Shown in pieces: positions 23,314 to 31,306 of a stretch of DNA of 64,000 nt. Under the pieces are notes generated by a model that saw only the letters and a program-made list of their open reading frames with translations, made no database searches and had not been told where the DNA came from. The position numbers and the translations under genes are program-made. The stretch covers positions 62,001 through 126,000 of the forward strand of contig JBDIVS010000006.1 in assembly GCA_039794245.1 (NCBI GenBank), in the 5' to 3' direction. This stretch comes from DAITQM01 sp039794245. GTDB lineage: Bacteria > Pseudomonadota > Gammaproteobacteria > Xanthomonadales > Wenzhouxiangellaceae. Within the stretch, counting starts at the first letter, position 1. Each line of letters begins with the position of its first letter.

Positions 23314-24759
23314 TCAGGCCGGGGCCGCCTCAGTGGGAAGCAACTGGACCCGGCGTTCATCCTTGCCGATGGTCAGGAGATCCCAAATCAAAAGTACGGT
23401 GCCGGCGGCGAACAGCCAGCCGAAGACCTGGCGCCAGAAAAGTCCCTGGACGAACCACGTGTCCTGCTGGGCCTGGAAAAAGGCACTCCACGTCGAGCCG
23501 CCGAGCGCCCGTTCGACGAAGGACTGCTCGTAGCCGGAGATCAACAGCGCCACGGTCATACCGATCATGCCGAGATTGAGCAGACCGAGCGACCACTTCC
23601 ACCGCCAGCCGCCGGCCAGGCCGCCCGACATCCAGACGTTACCGCGCCATTTCTGCACCGCCAGATAAAACATCGCAATGTTGATCGTTGCATAGGCGCC
23701 GAAAAAGGCGAGGTGGCCGTGCGACGCGGACCATTGCGTGCCGTGCGTGTATAGATTGATCTGCGGCAGCGTGTGCATGAAGCCCCAGATGCCGGCGCCG
23801 AAGAAATTGCCGAAAGCGTGGGCGATCAGCCAGGCGAGCGCCGGGTGGTTGTCGCTCTTGAAGCGGTGGACGCCGGAATCGTACACCGCGTGCACGACCA
23901 TCGCGACCAGCGGCACCGGTTCGAGGGCCGAGAAAAAGCCGCCGACTGTCAGCCAGTATTCCGGCGTGCCAATCCAGAAATAATGGTGCCCGAGACCGAG
24001 GATGCCCGAGCCGAACATCAAGGCGACTTCGATGTACAGCCAAGTGGTGACGATCCGGCGGTTGGCATTGATCGTCTTGATCAGCCCCCAGGCCATGATG
24101 CAGCCGACCAGCACTTCCCAGGTCGCCTCGACCCACAGGTGGATCACCCACCACCACCAGTACTGGTCCATCGAGATATTGGTGGCATAGAACATGCCAG
24201 CGAGATACAAACCGGCGAGGGCCACCAGGTCGAGCACCAGTACGCCGGAGATGCCGCTCCACCGGCCTTTCATGAAGGTCGCGGCGATGTTGTAAAAAAA
24301 GCCAAGCATGCAGGCGACGATGCCGATATCGGCCCAGCGTGGCGCCTCGATATATTCGCGGCCTTCGTTGATCAGCCACAGCGATGTCATGTCGCCCGGC
24401 CCGTACTGGACGACGAGATAGACCACGACGACCACGGCAACGGCGATCGTGAGAACCCAGAACACCAAGTTGGCCAGCCACTGGCCGACCAGCGGTGCCC
24501 CGGCTTCGTCTTCGACCAGCCAGTAGATCGCGCCGATGAAACCGAACAACATCCATACCACCATGGCGTTGATATGCACCATGCGTGCGGTGCTGAAATC
24601 GAGCGTGTTGTAGAACAACTCCGGTTTGAGATATTGCAAGCCGATGAGCAGGCCGAATGCCACCTGGGCAAGGAACAGCACCAGGGCGGCGATGAAATAC
24701 TTGACCGCAACCTTCTGGCCGGGGCTGAGGTTGCGGCTGTCCAGGATTCCGGGTTGCAT
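23314..24759 (-). CDS. norB: Nitric oxide reductase subunit B (cNOR)
   Basis: Catalytic subunit reducing 2 NO to N2O at the cytoplasmic membrane. The 481-residue protein has 12 predicted helices of the haem-copper oxidase fold and the usual cNorB length. Metal ligands are visible: His62 (MVHINAMVV), WWWWVIHLWVEATWE with the FeB His and Glu, LGLGHHYFWIG with two FeB His, and ASHGHLAFFGAY with the haem His pair. It ends with a terminator. norC lies one base upstream (TGAcATG), so the two are co-translated. No norQ or norD maturation genes are present in the window. Confidence 0.97.
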   Translation of the reverse strand: MQPGILDSRNLSPGQKVAVKYFIAALVLFLAQVAFGLLIGLQYLKPELFYNTLDFSTARMVHINAMVVWMLFGFIGAIYWLVEDEAGAPLVGQWLANLVFWVLTIAVAVVVVVYLVVQYGPGDMTSLWLINEGREYIEAPRWADIGIVACMLGFFYNIAATFMKGRWSGISGVLVLDLVALAGLYLAGMFYATNISMDQYWWWWVIHLWVEATWEVLVGCIMAWGLIKTINANRRIVTTWLYIEVALMFGSGILGLGHHYFWIGTPEYWLTVGGFFSALEPVPLVAMVVHAVYDSGVHRFKSDNHPALAWLIAHAFGNFFGAGIWGFMHTLPQINLYTHGTQWSASHGHLAFFGAYATINIAMFYLAVQKWRGNVWMSGGLAGGWRWKWSLGLLNLGMIGMTVALLISGYEQSFVERALGGSTWSAFFQAQQDTWFVQGLFWRQVFGWLFAAGTVLLIWDLLTIGKDERRVQLLPTEAAPA

Positions 24760-24760
24760 G

Positions 24761-25366
24761 TCAGTCTCCAGGCTGGGTGATGGGTTTGAAATTGCGCGGG
24801 AAGCCGTTGGTGTCGATCGCCGACATCCACTTCAGGTAGGCGATGAGACCGCGCGCCTCTTCTTCGCTCAGCCCCAGGTTCGGCATCTTGCGCGTGCTGC
24901 CGAAACCACGGGCGTTGTTCGTCGGGTCGAGCAGGAACTGCATCATCAGCATCTCGCGCACCGCCTCGGCGCCCCATGCCGGGTCGAGCCAAGCCTTGGT
25001 CAGATCCGGCGCGTAATAGGCACCGTTGCCAAGCAGCGTGTGGCAGTTCATGCAGTTGCGCGCCTGGATCGTCATTTTCCCCTTGTCAATCAGCGCATAG
25101 GCGGCGTCGGCGTCGAGTTTTTGCCCAAACAGCGGCGCCTCGTCGCCGATCACCGGCACCTGCATGCCGCGTTCGTCGTTCCAGCGGTAATAGATGCGCT
25201 GGTTGATGACGGTGTAATCCGGAACGCGGCCGTTGCCGGCCACGATCTTCGAGACCGAATCGAAACTGAGAAAGATCAGCACCACCGCCATGAACGCGGT
25301 GATCCAGATCGCCGTTTTGCGCCATAATGCTTCGCTGGCCCACCAGGGTGTCGTGGTCATACCCAA
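24761..25366 (-). CDS. norC: Nitric oxide reductase subunit C
   Basis: The 201-residue membrane-anchored cytochrome c passes electrons to NorB. One N-terminal helix (AIWITAFMAVVLIFLSF), an extracytoplasmic domain with YRWNDERGMQVPVIG, haem site CMNCH followed by TLLGNGAYYAPDLTKAW, and the Met ligand in STRKMPNLGLSEEE. Length and order match norCB operons. It lies 49 bases downstream of a small membrane-protein gene. Confidence 0.97.
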   Translation of the reverse strand: MGMTTTPWWASEALWRKTAIWITAFMAVVLIFLSFDSVSKIVAGNGRVPDYTVINQRIYYRWNDERGMQVPVIGDEAPLFGQKLDADAAYALIDKGKMTIQARNCMNCHTLLGNGAYYAPDLTKAWLDPAWGAEAVREMLMMQFLLDPTNNARGFGSTRKMPNLGLSEEEARGLIAYLKWMSAIDTNGFPRNFKPITQPGD

Positions 25367-25415
25367 ATCTCCTGTCGAGCGGATTGTTGAAAACGTTTAT
25401 TTTTCCGAAGGATCG

Positions 25416-25751
25416 TCAAGCAATATCGGGCCCGGCGTGTGCGCCGCCGGGCACAGCCCTGGCGCGGTGCGTGCCGGTGCACAGATACCAGATGCCCCAC
25501 GGGGCGATGAGATAACCGAGCAGCATGACGGCCACCAGCCAGGTCCAATAACCGGTCAGGTGCAGCGCCGCGGCGAGCACGAACACGGCGCCGGCCAGTG
25601 CCCCGTAGGCGGCAAACGCCAGAGCGAGCAGCGGGCGCGAGCCGTGCAGGCGGCCGAGGGCGAAAAGCAGCGCGTACAGCGCGCCGGTGAGGATCACCAC
25701 CGCCCCGGCGATCACCGCCTGCATGATCTGGCCTGCCGCGACCGGCTCCAT
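25416..25751 (-). CDS. Small membrane protein preceding norCB
   Basis: The 111-residue protein has three predicted helices (MQAVIAGAVVILTGALYALL, LLALAFAAYGALAGAVFVLA, WTWLVAVMLLGYLIAPWGIW). I do not recognise the family with certainty; it may be one of the short proteins found next to norCB in some gammaproteobacteria. It is first in the likely nor operon, directly downstream of the FNR/Dnr-type box, so a role in NO reductase assembly or electron supply is inferred from position only. Confidence 0.65.
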   Translation of the reverse strand: MEPVAAGQIMQAVIAGAVVILTGALYALLFALGRLHGSRPLLALAFAAYGALAGAVFVLAAALHLTGYWTWLVAVMLLGYLIAPWGIWYLCTGTHRARAVPGGAHAGPDIA

Positions 25752-25826
25752 CGAGACACTCCCCCGCCGGGCTCAGGCCGGCTGTAAAAAGATGTAAATA
25801 AGATATATGAATTGAAAAACCGGAAC

Positions 25827-25840
25827 TTGATACAGATCAA
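25827..25840 (-). promoter_or_regulatory. FNR/Dnr-type activator box for the nor operon
   Basis: TTGAT-ACAG-ATCAA is a perfect FNR/NnrR/Dnr palindrome. Its centre lies about 82 bases before the 25751 start, leaving room for activation at -41.5 with an AT-rich -10 (read on the minus strand near 25798-25806). This predicts control by low oxygen or NO. Confidence 0.8.
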
Positions 25841-25875
25841 AAAACGGCCGTGCCCTGATGATTCTTGATCCCGGC

Positions 25876-26355
25876 TCAGCCGGACAGCGGAATCGCCAGC
25901 GTCTCCTTGATCTCCTCCATCACGACGTAACTGCGCGAGGCGTTGACGCCCGGCAGCGGCAGTATCCGGTCGCCGAGCAGCCGGCGATAGGCCTCCATGT
26001 CGCGCACCCGGGCCTTGATCAGGTAATCGAAATTCCCCGAGACGAGGTGGCAATCGAGCACCTCGGGGAACTTTTGCACCGCCTGGCGGAACTCGCGGAA
26101 CAGTTCCGGGGCGTTGCGGTTCAGCGTGATCTCGACGAAGACCAGAAGACCGGCGCCGAGCCGGTGCGGATCGAGCACGGCGCGGTAGCCTTTGATATAG
26201 CCGAGCTTTTCCAGCCGCCGGACGCGCTCCAGGCAGGGGGTCGGCGTCAGGTTCACCCGGCGGGCCAGCACCGCGTTGGCGAGCCGCCCGTCGGCTTGCA
26301 GGCACTCCAGTATCTTGAGGTCGATCCGGTCGAGTTCACGCCGCCGTTTTGACAT
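25876..26355 (-). CDS. Lrp/AsnC-family transcriptional regulator
   Basis: The 159-residue regulator has an N-terminal AsnC helix-turn-helix (LDRIDLKILECLQADGRLAN, LARRVNLTPTPCLERVRRLE) and a C-terminal RAM/ligand domain (VLDCHLVSGNFDYLIKARV). It is divergent from ald with 121 bases between the starts. Divergent Lrp-type regulators of alanine dehydrogenase (AldR-like) commonly activate or repress ald in response to alanine, which is the inferred role here. Confidence 0.93.
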   Translation of the reverse strand: MSKRRRELDRIDLKILECLQADGRLANAVLARRVNLTPTPCLERVRRLEKLGYIKGYRAVLDPHRLGAGLLVFVEITLNRNAPELFREFRQAVQKFPEVLDCHLVSGNFDYLIKARVRDMEAYRRLLGDRILPLPGVNASRSYVVMEEIKETLAIPLSG

Positions 26356-26374
26356 ACTATTTTGCTATATCCTC

Positions 26375-26392
26375 GATAATTGGAATATTATC
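26375..26392. promoter_or_regulatory. Inverted repeat in the lrp-ald divergent promoter
   Basis: GATAAT-TGGAAT-ATTATC, a perfect 6+6 repeat in an AT-rich island, 19 bases before the regulator start and 85 before ald. Suits an Lrp-family operator controlling both genes. Confidence 0.55.
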
Positions 26393-26476
26393 CTGTTTAT
26401 TGTTCGATTCATAGTCCACACTGCGCCCGGCGTCGCCCTAACATGGACGCCGATCCACCGCTGCCCGGAGCCTGCC

Positions 26477-27595
26477 ATGAAAATCGGCGTCCCGAAGGAA
26501 ATCAAAAATCACGAATACCGTGTCGGCCTGGTCCCGGCCGCAGTGCGCGAGTTGACCCGGCGCAGCCATGAGGTACAGGTCGAAACCGGCGCCGGCGCCG
26601 GCATCGGCATCGCCGATGCCGATTACCAGGCCGCCGGCGCAACAATCGCCGCGACCGCCGCCGAGATCTTCGAGCGGGCCGAGATGATCGTCAAGGTCAA
26701 GGAGCCGCAAGCGCAAGAAAGGGCGCTGCTGCGCGCCGGCCAGGTGCTGTTCACCTATCTGCACCTGGCGCCCGACCCCGAACAGACCGCCGATCTGGTG
26801 CGCTCCGGCGCCACCTGTATCGCTTACGAGACGGTCACCGACGAGCACGGCCGGCTGCCGTTGCTCGCCCCGATGTCGGAAGTCGCCGGCCGCCTGTCGA
26901 TCCAGGCAGGGGCGCATTGCCTGGAAAAAGCGCGCGGCGGTTCGGGCATCCTGCTCGGCGGCGTACCCGGCGTGCAGCCGGCCAAGGTGCTGGTGATCGG
27001 CGGCGGCGTCGTCGGCCATAACGCGATCCGGATGGCGGTCGGCAGCGGTGCCCGGGTCGTTGTGCTCGACCGCAACCTCGACGTGCTGCGCCGGCTCGAC
27101 GACCTCTACGAAAGCCGGATCGAAACGGTCTATTCCAGCACCGACGCGATCGCCGAACACATCGCCACCAGCGATCTGGTCATCGGCGCCGTACTGATCC
27201 CCGGCGCCGCGGCGCCCAAGCTGGTGAGTCGCGGGCACCTGGCAACGATGCGCCCCGGCTCGGTCATCGTCGATGTCGCGATCGACCAGGGCGGCTGCTT
27301 CGAAACCTCGCACCCGACCACCCACGACCGGCCGACCTTCGTCGAAGAAGGCGTCGTCCATTACTGCGTCGCCAATATGCCGGGCGCCGTGGCCCGCACC
27401 TCGACCTTCGCCCTGAACAACGCCACCTTGCCCTACACCTTGCAACTCGCCGACCTGGGCTGGCGCGAGGCACTCGCCGCCAACCCCCATCTGCGCCACG
27501 GCCTCAACGTCCACCAGGGCAAGGTCACCTGCCGCGAGGTGGCGCACAACCTCGGCTACGATTACGTCGCGGCGGAAAAAGTACTGGCCGGCTGA
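26477..27595 (+). CDS. ald: Alanine dehydrogenase
   Basis: NAD-dependent enzyme interconverting L-alanine with pyruvate and ammonia. The 372 residues match the family length. Visible features: start MKIGVPKEIKNHEYRVGL, catalytic Lys75 (VKVKEP) and His96 (YLHLAP), the NAD-binding VIGGGVVGHNAI near residue 175, and DVAIDQGGCFETS with VVHYCVANMPGAVARTST further on. The ATG at 26477 is chosen over an earlier in-frame codon because the family starts at MKIG and CGGAG precedes it. Likely controlled by the divergent Lrp-type gene. Confidence 0.97.
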   Translation: MKIGVPKEIKNHEYRVGLVPAAVRELTRRSHEVQVETGAGAGIGIADADYQAAGATIAATAAEIFERAEMIVKVKEPQAQERALLRAGQVLFTYLHLAPDPEQTADLVRSGATCIAYETVTDEHGRLPLLAPMSEVAGRLSIQAGAHCLEKARGGSGILLGGVPGVQPAKVLVIGGGVVGHNAIRMAVGSGARVVVLDRNLDVLRRLDDLYESRIETVYSSTDAIAEHIATSDLVIGAVLIPGAAAPKLVSRGHLATMRPGSVIVDVAIDQGGCFETSHPTTHDRPTFVEEGVVHYCVANMPGAVARTSTFALNNATLPYTLQLADLGWREALAANPHLRHGLNVHQGKVTCREVAHNLGYDYVAAEKVLAG

Positions 27596-27755
27596 CGGCA
27601 GGGCTGACGAGGCCCCGCCATCCCGGCGCCAGCCGTGACTCATCCGGATTGCGGATCGCATTCGTTGTGACGCGCGCCTCCGGAATGACATAAATCGACC
27701 CGGCGATTTGCGACAATACGCAATTCACCTCAGGTATGCGCCAGGAGAGCCCGCA

Positions 27756-28733
27756 ATGCAGTCCAGCACGGTCAAAACCTTTCTCCGCCACCACTTCCGG
27801 CATTTCAACGCCGCGGCACTGGTCCGCGCCGCCGAGGACTACGAGCGCCATCTCGCCGCTGGCGGCAAAATGATGGTGACCCTGGCCGGGGCGATGAGCA
27901 CCGGCGAACTCGGCCTGTCGCTGGCCGAGATGATCCGCCGGGACAAAGTCCACGCCATAAGCTGCACCGGCGCCAATCTCGAGGAGGACGTGTTCAATCT
28001 GGTCGCCCACGACCATTATGAAATGGTGCCGAATTATCGCGATCTGACGCCGGAGCAGGAACGCGATCTGCTCGACCGTCATCTCAATCGGGTCACCGAC
28101 ACCTGCATCCCAGAAGAAGAAGCGATGCGCCGCATCGAGCGCGCCGTGCTCGATGAATGGCAGGCCGCCGAGCGGCGTGGTGAACGGCTGTTCCCGCACG
28201 AGTTCATGTACCGCATTTTGAACTCCGGCACGCTCGCCGCCAGCTACCAGATCGATCCTAGGGATTCCTGGCTCGTCGCCGCGGCTGAAAAAAACCTGCC
28301 GATGGTCGTTCCCGGCTGGGAGGACGCAACGCTCGGCAACATGTACGCCGGCCATTGCCTGAAAGGCGATATCGAAAACGTCCACACCGTGCGCACCGGC
28401 ATCGAGTACATGATGGAACTGGCGAAGTGGTACCGGGAGACCAGCGCCGCTTCATCCATCGGTTTTTTCCAGATCGGCGGCGGCATCGCCGGCGACTTTC
28501 CGATCTGCGTCGTCCCCATGCTCTACCAGGACATGGGCCTCACCGATATCCCGTGCTGGGGCTATTTCTGCCAGATCAGCGATTCGACAACCAGCTACGG
28601 CTCCTATTCCGGCGCCGTCCCCAACGAAAAAATCACCTGGGGCAAACTCGACGTCACCACCCCGAAACACATCATCGAATCCGACGCCACGATCGTCGCG
28701 CCTTTGATCTTCGCCTGGCTTTTGGATTGGTAA
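27756..28733 (+). CDS. Deoxyhypusine-synthase-like protein
   Basis: The 325-residue bacterial member of the deoxyhypusine synthase family uses NAD+ and spermidine-type substrates. Bacteria lack hypusinated eIF5A, so a homospermidine-synthase-like or other amine transfer is likely. Family blocks: LAGAMSTGELGLSLAEMI, CTGANLEEDVFNL, FFQIGGGIAGDFPICVVP, and SDSTTSYGSYSGAVPNEK followed by ITWGKL, which keeps the active-site Lys in the WGK motif. Start by AGGAGA five bases upstream. A strong hairpin terminator follows. Confidence 0.88.
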   Translation: MQSSTVKTFLRHHFRHFNAAALVRAAEDYERHLAAGGKMMVTLAGAMSTGELGLSLAEMIRRDKVHAISCTGANLEEDVFNLVAHDHYEMVPNYRDLTPEQERDLLDRHLNRVTDTCIPEEEAMRRIERAVLDEWQAAERRGERLFPHEFMYRILNSGTLAASYQIDPRDSWLVAAAEKNLPMVVPGWEDATLGNMYAGHCLKGDIENVHTVRTGIEYMMELAKWYRETSAASSIGFFQIGGGIAGDFPICVVPMLYQDMGLTDIPCWGYFCQISDSTTSYGSYSGAVPNEKITWGKLDVTTPKHIIESDATIVAPLIFAWLLDW

Positions 28734-28751
28734 TTTTCAGACTCCGAAAAT

Positions 28752-28788
28752 AAAACCGGCGCCGTATCGAAACACGGCGCCGGTTTTT
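28752..28788. terminator. Bidirectional terminator
   Basis: AAAACCGGCGCCGT, an 8-base loop, then ACGGCGCCGGTTTTT. The T-run on both strands suits the convergent ends of the deoxyhypusine-synthase-like gene and the subtilase gene. Confidence 0.9.
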
Positions 28789-28816
28789 ACGGCCGCTTGC
28801 CCTGCATTCGCCATGC

Positions 28817-31153
28817 TCAGGGTGCGCGCACTGCAACGGTCATATGAGCATCCGGCGCCTGGGCGCCGTTTTCGCTCAAAGTCACCTCACCGAAACCGAG
28901 CACGCCGCCGCCCGGCACGCCGCTGGCCGTAATGGTCAGTGTCTGGAACGAACTTGCTGGACCGCTGGGATCCTCGCCGCCGTCTTTCAAATAGATATCA
29001 CCCGGCAAAAGCGAGAAGGACGCCGGCTGGACATCGACCGTGAATCCGTTGCCCGAACCGGATGCGGTCCAGTCACTGACGAATTCCTGGCCGTTTCGTA
29101 CAGTGCGTGTCCAGACGCAATTCGGCGTGCAGTTGGTATGCCTCATGCTGGGCAGATTGAGATTGCGCGGCTGGCCGGAGTTCGCCGGGTTGGCAGCCAA
29201 GAAGTTTTCAAATGTCTCGTGCAGGACGACGCCGGACAGCGCCGCCTGGCGAAGATCAGCGCGGCCGTTGCCGACATCGTCGGGATCGACCGGGGTCAGA
29301 TTGTCCTCCCGGCGGCCTGTCAGATCGGCTGTCAGTTGCAGTGCCGACTTCACTTCCATCGCCGACCACTCAGGCCGCGCCTGGCGAACCAGCGCCGCGC
29401 TACCCGCAGTGTGCGGACTCGACATCGAAGTGCCGCTCAAGAACCCGATCTCGGCGCTGCCCGGCGGCGTCGCCGGATCGTCGCTGACCGCAGCGATGAT
29501 CGATACCCCCGGATTGGTGATGTCGGGTTTGGTGACGTCGAATGTGTTGTTTGGCCCGCGCAGGCTGAAACCGGCAAGCACATCGGCTTGTGACGGATCC
29601 GAACCGCCGGCCGGGCCGGTCAGGGTTGCGCGGTGATTGCTGCCGCTCGCCAGCCAGGCACGGATCGTGTCGCCATCACTGAGATTCACGTTGATCGCCG
29701 GGATCACATGAAAATCGGCAACCGGGCTGGTACCCGCCGCGGTATCGGCCAGGATCAGGCCGGCGGCCCCACCGGCCGCGACGTTGACGCCTTTCAATAC
29801 ACGGGCGATCGTACCGCGGTCACAATGGACGATTTCGTCGTTGGTCCAAGTACCTGCCGGAAACGGATTCAGACATTGCACCGGGTTCGGATCACCGTTG
29901 GAGAAATTGGCTGCTGTGACCACCGGTGAATCAGGCAGTCCCGAAGTCAGACTGGCGCCGGAGATGGAACCGGCCGGTGGCGCAGCACCGCCGGTCATGC
30001 TCGACAACGTCGCGACCCCGTCGCGGTCATGGGTACTCGCCGCAACGGTCAAGACCCGCGGCCCGCGATGATTCACGGCGCCGACTGGGTTGGGAATGCT
30101 GGTGCTCGTATTGCCGGCGCTGGCCGCAACGATGATGCCGGCCCCGACCGCATCGAGAAACAGCCGATCATTGTCATTCCACGGGTTTTGACCACCGGAA
30201 ATCGAGAAATTGATCACATCGACACCATCCATAATCGCCTGATCGATACCGGCCGAGGTGGCGCTGCAAGTCTGGCCTTCGCAGACGTCGTACATGATCA
30301 GGTTGGCGTGTGGTGCGACGCCGGAGATCTGGCCGGGGTTGATCGCCGATTGAGTTAACGGATCGAAAAAAGGGCCGTTCTGGATATTGCCAGAGGTTGT
30401 GCTGGAAGTATGCGACCCGTGCCCATCGCTATCTTCCGGCCCGGCAGGATCGGCAGCAGGGTTTGCGAACATCCAGGCTCCGACAAGCTTGTTGTTGCAG
30501 GGAATCGGGCCGTTCGGTGCACCGGCTTCGTCGGTGCCACCGATGCAATGGCCGATGAACTGGCCGAATGGATTGCTGAAGACGAAACTATCGACCGGGC
30601 CGACCTCGGCGTAGGCCGGATGATCGCTGTTGACCCCGGTATCGATCACCCCGATCACAATGCCTTCGCCGCGGTAAGACTGACCGTCGGGAGTGGCCGT
30701 TCCCGACCATATCTCGGGCGCACCAATCCAGGTCGGCCCGCGTTCGGTATCGATGTGTAAAATCGGCTCTGCCGCCACGGACACCACGTCCGGATGTAGC
30801 CGCAGACTGGCGGCTTCCTCGTCCGTCAAATCGAGCAACAGCCCGTGACGGGTGGCGCGGTAATGATACCGCGGCTTGAGTGTCCGCCCCAGGACTTGGG
30901 CGAATGATTCAAGTCGTTGGTTTTTCAATTGAACGAATTCAGCAACCAACGCTTTCGCCTCCGGCGTCCGGGAATCGAATTTGGCCCCGAAGGCCGGCGC
31001 GGTTGCCTTCGACCCGGCGATCTATTGCTGATTGTGCAACAGCCCGGGTTCGGCGAAGGTAACAACATAAGCGCGAGTTTGATCCTGGGCGAGCACGCTC
31101 ACAACCCCCAATGCCATGCCCAGCATGGCAAGTGAAAATGCATATCTCAACAT
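28817..31153 (-). pseudogene. Secreted S8 subtilisin-like peptidase interrupted by one TAG
   Basis: From ATG at 31153, with GAGGAGA seven bases upstream, the frame reads a signal peptide (MLRYAFSLAMLGMALGVVSV) and propeptide start (YVVTFAEPGLL). It then meets TAG at 31024-31022 (codon 44) and is open for 734 further codons. The catalytic triad is intact: Asp in GVIDTGVNSDHP, His in DGHGSHTSSTTSGN, Ser in SGTSMSSPHTAGSAAL, plus the oxyanion Asn (SAGNTS). A PA domain is inserted before the Ser. An internal start after the stop would lack export. Either a recent pseudogene, rare readthrough or a sequence error. Confidence 0.8.
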
Positions 31154-31306
31154 CGGGTTCTCCTCACCTTACGGCACGTTGATATCTATGTAAAAAACGG
31201 TTTACCGCCTGCCCTCCGGTCGGCGCGGCTGGTGTGTCAAACCGGAACCTTACGGCACGCCGCCAACGGCCGCCCGCGCGATCGTACCACGGGACGTAAG
31301 TGAGGT

